Positions 11,991 to 23,528 of a stretch of DNA of 64,000 nt are shown piece after piece. The DNA is taken from positions 1-64,000 of the forward strand of contig JAKSZP010015879.1 in the NCBI GenBank assembly GCA_022478985.1, written 5' to 3'. The notes under the pieces were generated by a model that saw only the letters and a program-made list of their open reading frames with translations, did no database searches and was not told where the DNA came from. Numbering within the stretch: the first letter of the stretch is position 1; every line of letters starts with the position of its first letter. The DNA is from Massospora cicadina. Lineage: Eukaryota > Entomophthoromycota > Entomophthoromycetes > Entomophthorales > Entomophthoraceae. A program made the translations under genes and the position numbers.

Positions 11991-13160
11991 CAAAGGAAGA
12001 ATTGGGGATGAGCCTCAAGAAATCCAAGGTGCACTTCGAAAAGCAATGAAAAACACTGAGACTATGGATGGATGAGTATTCAAGACAATCAACGGGAAGT
12101 GGCTATTATTCCTAAAACCGTCAGAAAGAGCAGCAATAGTACAAGCAGCTCACAAGATTGTCGGGCATGGAGGCCTGAGGAAAAAAACTGACCATATTTA
12201 CAAGTATTATTACTAGGAATTGATCAACTACAATGTCGCAGATCATCTGGCTTGTTGCGTGGAGTACCAGCTGCACAAACCACACAATAATACAACTGGA
12301 TACTGACTGGTCCGCCCTGGATTCTCCTGTCACACGGTGTCCATAAACGTGATGGAACTGCTGATGATGAGCACAGGGGGAGTCAAGTACATTATAGTTG
12401 CCATTGACCATCTGAAGAGATGGGTTGAAATGAAAGCCCTAACCAGAGTAGACGCTACCAGTACTGCGAGATTCATCCTGGATCAATTAGTATACTGGCA
12501 TGGATGTCCGCAAGTCCTACTGAGAGAAAATGGGACCAACTTCACATCTCATGTGATCCAGAGGCTATATGAAATAATGGGGATCTGAGGAGTCATTTCA
12601 GTACCATACCAGCCAGAGATGAACGGACTGGTAGAACGGGTCAATGGGATGCTGGCTGCGATGTAGAGGAAGCTAGTCGCAGGGAGAACTTCCATGTGGG
12701 GAATGTACCTGAGTTTGGTGACATTTGCCTACAACATTAGTCATCATACGGCAATGGGGAAGACGCCATTTGAATTGTTATATGGAAGAAAGGCCGCATT
12801 GCCACCAATATTATATTCAGTAGTGGAACCTACGTTGGGGATGAGTACTGAGCAATACTTGAACCAAATGATGACTATCCTGATCAATATGCAATTGCAA
12901 GCATTTGATACAACCTTGAAGAAAAGGATATAAGCGAAAATGATGGATGACAAAAACTGACTGGCATTAGAAAAATATTGAATAGGGGAAAGAGTCACCT
13001 ATTGAATATGCATGGTTTCAGATGAAGAAACAAATTAGATGCATCGTGGTAAGGTCTGATCAAAGTAATCACTAAGATGGTGACCAATGCTTACTCCATC
13101 AAGAATCTCTTGGATGGAAGAATTGTAAATTGAGTTCACGCTAAGTATCTAAAGCATTGG
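11991..13160 (+). pseudogene. Element C integrase (broken)
   Basis: The zinc-binding head is seen at AHKIVGHGGLRK (about 12,150). The core is open at 12,337-12,588 ([18 protein letters not shown]) and continues past a stop to PYQPEMNGLVERVNG. Two of the three D-D-E positions are altered: the first lies in a degraded segment (VMELLMM), and the second reads LRENG where D has MDNG. The segment 12,694-12,933 matches the part after the core (FAYNISHHTAMGKTPFELLYGR). Confidence 0.88.
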
Positions 13161-13179
13161 ATCAAGGAAAAAAATAAAA

Positions 13180-13380
13180 GAGTTACCAAAGGACCAATGA
13201 ACCATTAAGTTGGTCATGTCCTGATGATTGGTCAAGTCCAAAAAAAGGACATATGAACCAATCTAGATGGTTATGTCCGAAAAAAGGACCTCTGAACCAT
13301 GGAAAACTGGTAGGTTTAAGTACCCAGGGCCCAGTTTGGGGGAAAAGATGGACCTCTGAACTGAAACAAGGTCAAGTCCC
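13180..13380 (+). repeat. Imperfect tandem repeat, period about 39 bp
   Basis: Units of the form GGTCAAGTCC-AAAAAAGGAC-TATGAACCA recur at about 13,230 and 13,269, with partial units at 13,190, 13,213 and 13,346. Each unit also holds a small inverted repeat GTCC/GGAC around the A run. It lies just behind integrase of element C. Confidence 0.65.
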
Positions 13381-13523
13381 ATAGGAAAAAAGAAGAATAA
13401 AGATAAAAAATTGATAAAAGATATAGGAAAAAAAGATTTTTAAATCATAGATAAAAAAGCTGATATATTTTTTATTCTTTATTTTTATTGATAATCCTAA
13501 GTACGGGGATGATTCCACCTATG

Positions 13524-14705
13524 TCACCTCTTGGGGGAGGGAGGATGGATCATGGCAGGAATAAATAGCCCATCAAAATTGATATGCAATCGGATGCTTG
13601 AAAGGGTGAGACCTACATGAAACCATGTTTGTTGAGCGGATGCTGAGCCCTGAGAAAAAGCAACTAGGGGAAGGGAAATTGAAATGTTGGACAATGCTAA
13701 TTGTGAAACCCTGGATCGGGGAGGAAAGCAGCAATAAAGAAAGAGGCAATCAGCGAATAACCCAAAGTAATCCCAATACAGCACTGGAGCTGGAAGATTT
13801 GTCTTGAGCGCCTGCTGACAGGCTTCATCAAGGACACCAGACATGTGGGCTGGCAACAAAGAAGGAATACTCGATGGGGTTGCTGAATCATGCCCCCAAT
13901 TAATGCCATCAGCGGAAGATACTAATGGGAAGCTCTGGAGAAGAGGTAGTTGTGCAGAGAGCGGATTGCATCCTGCAAGTGGCAACTATGGGCTTCACGG
14001 AAGCTAAAGCTGAATGACTGGTGGAATCCAGGCGAGGCTGGAAGCTTTGAAGACCAACTTTGAAGAACTTGGCCAGCAAAGCAAAGAGCATAAGTGGCAG
14101 TATCCTGAATCCAGAAGGTTATCAAGATCAGAGGGATTCAGCACTAATGTCAAAGCCTGGGTGACTTGGGCCCAGAGTTCATTATAGGGGAGCTCAAAGT
14201 GTATGCTGTTACCAATTGAGAGCTCAGAAACCAGTACAGTGGGTTTGTAAAATTGACTGAGTCAGAAGAGGAACTCAGGGAGCAGATCTGACCCAGCCAG
14301 GAATGAATGATCCAGAGCAACTGGCATAATCTCTGGAGCATCTACAATGATGTTTGGAGCATCAGCAAAAGGAGCCAAATCCAGGAGGGTTTCAAAGTCC
14401 AACTCTGGAATTGACTGCAAGGGAAGAGTTGGCTGAGAGTTGTTCAAAATGATGGCCAGCCTGGTTTTGGAGGGATTAGTTACCATTTCCAGTAATTTGA
14501 TGGAAGGACTAGCCGCTTGCATCAGACTAGGCGTATGAGTCCTGGAAGGACCATAAAAGAGGTTCCATCGAGCATCCTGACTCATCTGCTGGAAGAGACA
14601 GGTCTGGATCAGACAGACAATTGAGGAGCTGCTGGTAGCAAGATTTGGAATTTGACATATGAGCTGGATGAGAGAGGGGATGTCAGACTTATATAGAAGT
14701 TGACA
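13524..14705 (-). pseudogene. Decayed antisense ORF between integrase and 3' LTR of element C
   Basis: On the minus strand one frame stays open from 14,705 to 13,524 with only a few stops (14,262, three clustered at 13,986-14,006, and the end), about 394 codons. Open pieces include GPSRTHTPSLMQAASPSIK, PELDFETLLDLAPFADAP and SADGINWGHDSATPSS. I recognise no domain. The same frame is open again at 15,260-14,898. Some Ty3/gypsy lineages are known to carry an antisense ORF in this place; kinship to those is not shown here. Confidence 0.4.
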
Positions 14706-15228
14706 TTATGCACTCTATAATCCATTAGGCTCCAAATTTTGGGGAAATTAATCTCAAAATTAATGAGATAAGCTTTCCAAGGGAAGAATTAGGAATGACT
14801 TACAGCCAAGAGGTTATGAGCAAAATAATGAGGGCAAATAGAAATAAGTATTCTTAATCAAGCCATGAAATGAACATCAATGGCAAGAGTCTCCTGTCTA
14901 GGATGAGGAGAAAATCAGGAAATCAAGGATGCCAGACCAAGAATCCTGAATATGACAGAGGGTCATATACCCTGATGGGGGAAAACTGGATCCTGGGACT
15001 AATATCATCACGAGTAAATTGATCAGCCTGGCATGACAGAAGGTCATGGGGACCGCGCTCTGAGAAGGCAGTAGTGAGGAGGAAGAGGAAGAACGCCATA
15101 TGCCAAAGGTCATCCCAAGCAGCATTGAGTATTGATGAGTGTACTCCGCTTGAACCAATGAAGTATTTGACCAGGTGTCTGAAGTGGTGTTCTCATGCCC
15201 CGGTCCTTTTCTCGCTGGAAATCTAGGC
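14706..15228. other. Element C 3' untranslated stretch
   Basis: No plus-strand coding is seen. The minus frame of the antisense ORF is open again at 14,898-15,260 but crosses into the LTR and has no recognisable domain. Confidence 0.4.
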
Positions 15229-15241
15229 AAGAGGGGGGATG
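15229..15241 (+). other. Polypurine tract of element C
   Basis: AAGAGGGGGGATG directly precedes the 3' LTR start TGTTGGGATT. Confidence 0.85.
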
Positions 15242-16409
15242 TGTTGGGATTTTTGCCCATATTCCCAGCCTGCTAGATTACCTGGTGTCGCTAGGGGAAA
15301 ATTCCCTAAGGTGAAGTGAATCAGAAATCAGTTGGCCCAAGTTTTGGAGGAACTACGTTTGGGTGATTTTGGGATATTCACCTGGTCATATCCATCAGGG
15401 ATTGATCTGGATGAATACCTAAGATCTCATTGGGTGGAGTGGCTGACGAAATAGGGGCATCTGATAGTGATTAACTATCAGGTGTACCAATTGGGATTGG
15501 TCAGGTTTCATCACCAACTGATTGGGAATGAATAGTGAGTTGCAAGGCGAGTGATGCCACCTGCAACTAGCGAATTGATTGGTTGGTGAAGTGACCTGCC
15601 ATAATGGGTAATAAGTCCCATTACCTAAGCAGGTCACTAGCCAATTATGGTTGGTTTACTTGGATTGAGAGGAAAACGTTAGGGACACGTTTTCTGACTC
15701 TTTCTGTTTGAGGTCTTGAGGATGTCCAATGACAGAAATCCTAGCCAGGATGGGGAAGACCATTGCTGCCAAGATGAGGAAGGGTGATTCAATGGCAACA
15801 GCTGCCATTTCATCGAAGAGGTGTCAACTGAGGGTTAGACAGCCGAATCCCCTACTATATAATTCCCTAGGATTTACTATAATAAAAACAACAATTATTA
15901 TTACCAAGATTATTACTGACAAGTATCATTACCAACAGTATTATCTACAGTAATATTGTCAATTCAGTGTATAGTTAGACTATCAGCTTCTATTGTGTCA
16001 TTCCATCTCAAGGATATTATTGCAGAAGGCAATAATTGGAAGACTCTCAGAGAGAAGAGTAAAGATCCAAGCGGGGATCTAGAGATGAAGGAACCACAAT
16101 CAGGGATAGCTGCCAACTGTGTGTTGGGCTGAGAGAGACTGTCACCGGGGTATCTTAATAAAGATTGGGTGGACAAGAATATAGGGAACGAATCCCTACA
16201 AGTATGACTTACAGAGTATTTAATTGGAAGTACTGGCTGAAGCGTTGGGCCTAATAATAGTTCAATCTCAACTACAGATAATAGTCTCCATACTATTATT
16301 AATTAATACATTCTATACAATGCGATGAAGTGCATGAGGAAATTGAACCTGTGCAGTAAAAAGGTTACTGGGTTGATGGCCAATAATCAACCAAGAGTAA
16401 ATTTTTACA
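15242..16409 (+). repeat. Element C 3' LTR
   Basis: Full-length partner of 685-1,840. It carries the same hairpin at 15,591-15,637 with identical arms and loop. Element B sequence resumes directly behind it. Confidence 0.93.
15591..15637 (+). other. Nested hairpin in element C 3' LTR
   Basis: Identical to 1,028-1,074 although the surrounding LTR sequence differs at many sites. Confidence 0.8.
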
Positions 16410-17560
16410 GTAAAAGATAGTGGATAGTTATATGACGAGACCATGGAAGTATACCATGGAGGGGAAATTTCAGATGATTTGACATTGGAGAGTATGTACA
16501 GAATGATTAATGAATTGAAGATTTTGTAGCTCGTTTGGCTGATGAGCTAAGAAAAGTTGGATCATCACCAGCACAGGAATGAACTAGAGAGCTGTATATG
16601 ACTCAAGTAAGTTTAAAGTTGGAGTTCTTAAACAGAGAGAGTAAAAATTGTGCAAATGGTAAATTTAATCTTTACCATGCTGTAAAGCCACGATGACCAA
16701 TTGGATTGCTTGAAGAGGACGTGAATCCATACAAGTGAGAATTCTTCCACCCCTCAGAGCATTACTTAATTTTGTAGAACTCACTACTAGAACCAATAAT
16801 CCAGCGATGATGATACAACTAACAAGTCAGATTGAACCTTAAAAAAAGTCACAATTCTGCCCATATATATATATGACTAAACTCACTGCTGGAAAGAGAA
16901 CTTTAGATGGATTTTTTCAGTACTTAAAAACAGCATGGAGCCAGCAACATAAAGAAAGCTCGTCATGTGCTGAGATTTTTGACTGAGAAGAACATGAGTT
17001 TCTTAGAGCTACCCTTTAACCCCGTCAGTTTTAGGTCAAAGTTAGAGATGTTTTTATTGCTAAGTTTGGAAGCGCACAGGACATTCAAAATATGAAGTAA
17101 GAATTCCTCTCCATGAGAATGGATAAGTCTGAGTCAATTGTGACTATGTAAACTGGTAATACCTCAAGCCACATAAGCTTTGGACAACTGGAGCCTTGAA
17201 TCTAGTCACTTAAAGAATCTTTCTTAGTTCACTGAAATCACATCTAGAACTCCTGATGCACATGACCTTGGAAATATTATCCATTAAATTTCTGAAGGCC
17301 ATTAAAGAAGCTTTGTTTGACGTTAAAGCTTAGCATAAGAGTAATGAAAGACACCAGAACCATCAGCAACGCCGCACTGATAGAGAGGCAGTTTACATTT
17401 CTCAAATCCACGATGATAAGCCTAAGGAGAAGGATTACCTCCCTGTTAAACTGAAGTACTTGAATTAATCCAAGTTCAAATTCAACAACTGTCAGAAAGA
17501 GGGAAAATTCTGGAGAAGTTTTATTGAGCTAAAGTAAGATAAGAAAGAAAAACCAAAAGG
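16410..17560 (+). pseudogene. Element B gag (heavily broken)
   Basis: A Glu/Lys/Leu-rich leader gives way to a capsid-like segment at about 17,040-17,180 (VRDVFIAKFGSAQDIQNMK). This matches the gag at the right edge of the window (element K, SNEKDVQNMKQEFPLM) position for position. A degraded zinc-knuckle region is seen near 17,480 (KFNNCQKEGKFW) with most ligands lost. Stops are frequent. Confidence 0.6.
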
Positions 17561-17794
17561 GGAGGTCTCAGTATCAGTCTATTGAGTCTTACAACAAACC
17601 AATGGAATTGATGAAGAGGAGCCTGATTTACATTTTGATTTAGGATATTATGTCGTGGGAGCTCTAAGTAATTGGTTGTTCCTTCTTGCCATTGGATCTA
17701 ACAAGTCAAAGTCTGAGCCTGCCAAACATTCTTAGTTGGCTCAAGCTTCTAAGCCTACTCAGATCACTGACCGTATCTCAGATACAAGTATATT

Positions 17795-18540
17795 ATGGAA
17801 ACCACTTTCAAGAATAGTGCACTTGAAGGAAACGAGTCACCTGAGAATTGCACAGAATCTTGCATCCCTGAAAAGTTAGGAAAATTCATTCAGACAGTCA
17901 GTGCCTTTCTTACCGCAGGAATAACTATTGGTAAGAGTATAATTGAAATGGAAGCCACCATACACAAAGTCAAAGTATTAGCAGTACTAGTTTCTTTGTT
18001 CCAGTAAATACCATGTATTCCATGATCATGAAGAGATTAGAGTTTGCATCTGGCATTAAAACACCAGTCCATTATCAGAACCGCCAGGCCTGATTAAACC
18101 AAAGCATTAGGCACCCATTCCATGTTACTCTTATAAAATTGGACACATTGTCTTGCCTGCTCCAGCTGTAGTTCATGAGAATGACACTAAAAAATCCTCA
18201 TAGGAATGCAGTTCCTAGAAGATTTTGTAGTAATCATTGATTTCAACCATAGCTTAGTAATATTAACCAGCTACCAGATGTCAATTGTGTCCCAAGGCTC
18301 GAAGAAATAGGTGCAGAACAATTGAGTATGCATTTTCAAAACTGAGCATTCTAATTACCCAGTCGGATCTACCATGAAGATGAAGGGAACAAAGAAGTAC
18401 CACCAACCATAGAAGCAGAGTATGGTTTGACTTGTACTCCAGAAAAAAGATAAGCCTACTGCCAGGAGAACATGTGGTCATGTTGGCCAACATCATTATT
18501 GATATTCCTAAACAGATAAATCTCAAGTTATAATGTCTTT
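17795..18540 (+). pseudogene. Element B protease region (remnant)
   Basis: A 70-codon open segment (17,795-18,007) has no recognisable domain. From about 18,115 the second half of a retropepsin can be read (YKIGHIVLPAPAVVHEND, then FVVIIDFNHSLVILTSYQ), equivalent to IGKLILLAPAVALENNNYD in element J. The catalytic D-T-G is not visible. Confidence 0.5.
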
Positions 18541-18959
18541 TAGGACTCAGAGAACAGGAAGCCAGAGTGATGACTAGTTCTATTATCTTTTGTATGAAGG
18601 AGAAGTCAAAGTCCTTCTTAAAACATTTTCAAGCACCCTTTCAAGATCAAGAATGGCCAAACTGTTGCAAAAGCGGAGATGTAACACTATGCTGACGTTG
18701 ACTCAGTTCACACTTATGCTAGCATCAAAGAGATTGGGCTTTAAAAAGCCATCTACACAGAGTTAGCGTGAACTTAAAGAGCTCTTAGATCAATACTTGG
18801 GTATTATCAGCAGAAATTTACAATTTTGGCTTGTTTAAGGGATGAATTCACAGGATTAATTATGATCTTAAAAACCTTTTGATCAAAGCCTTACTACCGT
18901 TCCAGTAGTGAAGAAGTCATTTAAAAGAAACTACAGCAACTTATGGATGCAGTTTTGTA

Positions 18960-19460
18960 AGCCCCTCCAAGATTCTTTTGGCGTTGCTTCTTCTGCTAGT
19001 GAGAAAGAAGGATGAGACTACCACATAGCTATGGATACTTAAAATTAAATGACTTTTTGTAGAAAAGTTTTACCTCTTACCGTACATTGATGATGTTTCA
19101 AAATGTCTTGGAGGATCGCTTTACTTCTAAGTTATGGTCCTGGAAAGTGGATATTTGCAGATGAAAATGTCACTAGAAGACCAAAGAAGTTTAAACTGAT
19201 CACCAGTCAAGGCATTTATGAACTAATACTTATCGCACAACGCTTGTGCAACTCCAGCTATTTCCAGTAAGTAATGAATTAAATTTTTGGATTTCTGAAG
19301 ATTTTGAGTGTATTAATTTACTTAAATGATATTACAGTGTTCATCAAGGCATTTGAAATTTATCTGGCACACCTGAAGGAGGGTTTTACCAGGTTAAGAG
19401 AGAACAACCTCAAGCTTAAGGGGATCAAATGCTCTTTTGAATAGCCTGTTAGAATTACTC
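18960..19460 (+). pseudogene. Element B reverse transcriptase (remnant)
   Basis: Readable pieces are LLVRKKDETT, YIDDVSKCLGGSLYF, and LIYLNDITVFIKAFEIYLAH with the catalytic box YLND at 19,319-19,330, then LKEGFTRLRENNLKLK. The order and spacing match RT of element D. Confidence 0.75.
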
Positions 19461-19539
19461 AGCCATGAAGTGAACTAAATAGGAATCAAGCCCCAGCAAG
19501 GGATGGTTAAACCTATCGCCAAGATGAATTCCTCAAAGA

Positions 19540-20050
19540 GCATGAAGGATGTACAGGTGTTCAAGGCATGGTGTTACTAAATTCAATATGTGCTTAAATA
19601 CATGGACATTACTGAGCTGCATACACAACTACTCAACAAGAAAGCTAGCTAGTTGGGAACAAGAGCAAGAAGATGCCTTCAACAAGCTCAAGAAGAAGCC
19701 AATGGAAGCCTTAATATTGATCTGCCTAGGTTTTTGAAGACCTATGTTTATACAGATGCCAGAAAAGTGGGTATGGACGCCATCTTAAAACAATTTTACT
19801 AAGAAGAAAAAGACCACCTAATAGAGTATTAATCAAAGACATTCACCAGAGCAGAGCACAACTACACAGTCATAAAGCGTGAGCGTCTAGTGATAATCAG
19901 TGCAATATGCCTTTAATGACCCTACGTTCACAATGTACACTTCAAGATAATTAACTACCATGTCTCATTGAGTTTTTTAAAAAACATTAAAAATCCAGAT
20001 GGAAAATAAGAAAGACGGGATGTTCAGCAGTAGGATAAAATTTTGAGAAT
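19540..20050 (+). pseudogene. Element B RNase H (remnant)
   Basis: The tether is followed by YVYTDARKVGMDAILKQF, HLIEY and TRAEHNYTVIKRERLVIIS, with the acidic TDA and RER positions recognisable. The final TDH box has become INYHVSL. Confidence 0.7.
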
Positions 20051-20289
20051 CTGCACCAGGCAGGAGAGAAGCACTGAGCGTGGATGTCTTTTTTGGTTTC
20101 CCATCTTCCATAAGCAAGACCATGAGAGCGAATGAACCTATGAACTTATAGGAAACCACAATGAGGAATGAAAATAAGAGAACAATGCATTTTAGAAGAT
20201 AATGAAGCGCTATTCCAGAGAAGCGATATTATAAGATGGACAGCTGAAAACACAACTACAGGAGAAACGGCTACCCTATGTGAAGCTGA

Positions 20290-21296
20290 GAAAATGATTG
20301 GAACTAGTTAAAGAATGATACTGTCAAGTAGATCACGGATGGCTACAGAAGACATACCAGCATCTTAAGGAGAGATTTTACTGGGTGGCCATAAACGATA
20401 TCAGTTATTATCTGGTGCTCTGCATTGAATGCGCACAATACAAGCTTCTACTGAAAATTTTAGTATCAGCCTTTCCTTCATGCGCGCCCTTTCACAAAGT
20501 TTCTAATAAGTGTTGTTAGACCATTACTGAAGTCTTTAATGGGTATCAGTCTATTATTGTAGCAATAAATCAATGCACCAAGTGGACAGAAGAGATTGCA
20601 GTCAATGAGTTTACTGCAAAAGTTACCGCAAAATTCCTTTACAAACAGGTTATTACACGCCATGGATGCCCTCAGATTATTCCAAAATTTGGACAGATTT
20701 AATTTCATATGTTGTAATACCTGATGGACTTAGTAGAAGTTAAACATAAGTTCACCACTCTGTATACACACCTACCATTGGTAGTGTGGAAAGAAATAGA
20801 ATCTTAGAATCAATATAAAAGAAGTTTGCTACCAACCATAGATCCAATTGGGACATCTTATTGTAATCAGCCTTGTTTGCTTACAGGTCAAGCTACCACG
20901 GAACTATTGACATATCTCCATTCAAAGCGTTATATAGAATAGAGGCTGTGTTAAGCTTGTTAGCTACAGTGATGAATGATGATAAGAAGAATCTACCTCC
21001 TATAAGATACCAGGGTATGTTAGCAGAGGAGTTAGTAAAGATTCAGTTAAATGTCAGCAGTAATATTATGAAGTCATTAAATCCAAGTACCAAAGAGGGT
21101 GACCAAAGACCCGAGTTTCCCATATTTGAGGTGTGGCAGAAAGTAACGTTTAACCATATGCATGGGGGACAACCTGAGAAGTTACATGCCATCTAGATAG
21201 TACCTGTGATTGTTGTTATGAGCATAGGAACTGATTATTCCATCAAAAATGATAATATCCATATCACCTATAACTGAGTTTAAACGCGTCATTTAA
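20290..21296 (+). pseudogene. Element B integrase (remnant)
   Basis: The Cys pair of the head is in LCIECAQYK (about 20,420). The core reads YQSIIVAINQCTKWTEE, AKFLYKQVITRHGCPQII and then a damaged second-Asp segment. The part after the core (20,873-21,196, 107 codons open) corresponds to SPFQLLYGR in D. The end lies just before the polypurine tract. Confidence 0.75.
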
Positions 21297-21311
21297 AGTC
21301 TTTCCCTAGGT

Positions 21312-21330
21312 CTTGTCTTGGGGAGGGTAA
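21312..21330 (+). other. Polypurine tract of element B
   Basis: CTTGTCTTGGGGAGGGTAA directly precedes the 3' LTR start; the GGGTAA ending is shared with D and H. Confidence 0.75.
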
Positions 21331-23319
21331 TGTTAAACAATGCTCAACCATAAGGGTAATTCCTCAACTGATGGAAAACCCCTACAGAAAATCCCCAGTC
21401 CAATATGACTAATGGTACTAATGATTCATCTGATCATAACGAAGATTAAGTCCCAACTGACACAAACAATGATCAGAAAAGATTTTTCTAAAGATCTATA
21501 GTCTTTTTTATAGGATTCAGGAGCCTGAAATCCTGACAACAGAGGCTCTTATATACACCCTGACTGCCAAAATAATATAACATCTGGTCATCATGATATC
21601 ATAGGACATGAGAGTTTAATATCAGTCCTAACACTTCCACTCAGGACATCACATATATAATTCTGGAGGTTATCTTTTTATACCTGTTGAAGTTTTTAGC
21701 CTATTTCAAATGGCTGTTTCTTATTATGTGGTACATTGAAGTTTTGAGCATCTATTTATGGTGACAATAGATCAGACAGTGATAATAAATAAGGTATAAC
21801 TATTGGATAATAATACTTGCTGCCATATCCTTCTGTCATTAATTGGACGATGGCAAACTTCCCTGATCCTTCTGATCTCAAGTAAATTCTTGACTTAATA
21901 CAACTTAAAGTATTAAATACAAAAAGCTTATAGATTAAACTATGAACTTGTGGTAAATAGGTGATTGTACTTTAACAGTATCAACTTTGAGATAATTTAT
22001 AGGGTTTGATGTTCACCACATCTTACACACAACACCTCATTTTCAATGGAACTTGGCCAGAGGAACACTTAATAAGTTTGTTTGAGGGTCTGTAATCCTT
22101 TTGACTTAGGGCATCTCACTCGGCTTCAGGGCCAGTATCAAACTTTTAAATATTTTCAAGACAACGTTTCTCACGCATCTGCAAATAGCTGAACCAATGC
22201 TCTTCTCAAGCAATCAGAAGCACATACCAAGGTGATTTGTACCACTAATTAGTAATTAATTGATTAAAAACTCAATTTGATATTAAAAACTAATTTTAAA
22301 ATAGACCAACAAAGCCCACATGCTCAAGTCATCAAATTGACTATTATTAGTAACTCTGACCTAACAAACAAAGCCCTCAGGCCCATGTCATCATAGTAAA
22401 TATTATTAAGTGGAATCGCTAGGCACGGATCCCAAGCTTCACATAAGCGTAGGATATTCCTGATCCATAATCACTGATATCTAATTTGATTCATAACAAA
22501 TTAAGAATGTTAACATTATTATGTCCCTATCAAATAGCTGATGATTAGGTACAATCAACTGATCCACAATACCCTTGGGTTAAAAGCTGATGATGTTAGT
22601 ATTACCAAGATACTGTCCAAAGAAAGTTTCTTCATTTAAATGAAATTGAGAAAAGTAATTAATACCAAACAGGAAGTGAATTAATTTGCAAACTCCATCA
22701 ATTGAGACTAACAATGCACCCATGCATCCACAAGAGCCAAAATGGTCACTAGATCAACAGGAGCATTTAAAGCAGCAGCCACACATTCAGAAGCAGGTTA
22801 GAGCACTATATAATTTATAAAAAAGCCCATAAGATCTTTTAAGATTAATTAACTGGACTTCATTGGCCCTGAAACCAAGTAGCAAATGCACAAACGCGTT
22901 ATGAGAAAATTCGATTTGGTAAAAATCAAGTCCTACTTTATGCACCTGTATCCCAAAGCACTATATACTTTCTATATTCATATTGTAAAATAACGTCTTC
23001 CAAAGATTCTTCCTTTACATTTTTGCTTTGTTTGGTGCTAATAACGCCAAATATAGTAATATTGGTATAAGGTTTGGGCTAAACCTTACTGTTGTCAGCA
23101 GAGTTTCAAAGAGTTCCAGTGCTTAGGAGCAGCCCCATATGTATAATTCCAAGGATTCACATGCTTGGACATGATTGGAACCATGAGAAAAAGTTTCGCA
23201 TACAGAAGAACAAGTTCTCAAATTCACCTCATGGTGCACCCTGGAAACAAAATTAAAGGTTGCTTGATATTGGGCAACCCTTTCATCAGCACCTCCTGAT
23301 CAAGTGAGCCACTTTGGTA
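21331..23319 (+). repeat. Element B 3' LTR
   Basis: Begins TGTTAAACAATGC behind the polypurine tract. Its last 660 bases align with 1-659, and its end is set at the position equal to TTAGCA there (here TTGGTA). At 1,989 bp it is the longest LTR in the window. It is AT-rich with no ORF worth calling. Confidence 0.85.
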
Positions 23320-23528
23320 ATTAGGTTAATTAAAATCTTCATTTTCTATTATAAGTTTTTATTCTAAATTAAATTTGGTCACCTTTGGTCCCAAAATCTT
23401 AGAAAATTGTGAAGCTTAAGGCTGCCACAATTATATTGCCTTAGGATTATTAGGATAATCACCAGTAAGCTCTCAGTAACAGAAATATTACAAATTGCAA
23501 CTGCGCTTCCAAAAGTTTTCATTAAAGA

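Larger units (their letters stand above)
685..16409 (+). mobile_element. Element C: Ty3/gypsy-type LTR retrotransposon with unusually long 3' region
   Basis: C is bounded by direct repeats of 1,156 and 1,168 bp that start TGTTGGGATT and end TTTTTACA, the usual TG...CA form. Inside are a primer site, gag, protease, RT (split by element D), RNase H and integrase. About 2 kb between integrase and the polypurine tract holds a long decayed frame on the opposite strand. The flanks GAAGC (left) and GTAAA (right) do not form a clear 5-bp target duplication, so the ends have mutated or one border was rearranged. Confidence 0.9.
1..23319 (+). mobile_element. Element B: Ty3/gypsy-type LTR retrotransposon, old, interrupted by C
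   Basis: The parts in order are the 5' LTR remnant (1-659), the primer site, element C as a 15.7-kb insertion, gag (16,410 on), protease, RT, RNase H, integrase, a polypurine tract and a 3' LTR of about 1,989 bp (21,331-23,319). The protease-RT-RNase H-integrase order is that of Ty3/gypsy elements. Every domain carries stops and frameshifts. The right flank is TTAGG; the left flank is outside the window, so no target duplication can be tested. B lies in the 5' region of element A. Confidence 0.8.

Noticed and set aside
680..16414. A target-site duplication for element C
   Set aside because: GAAGC and GTAAA do not match at any reasonable end placement.
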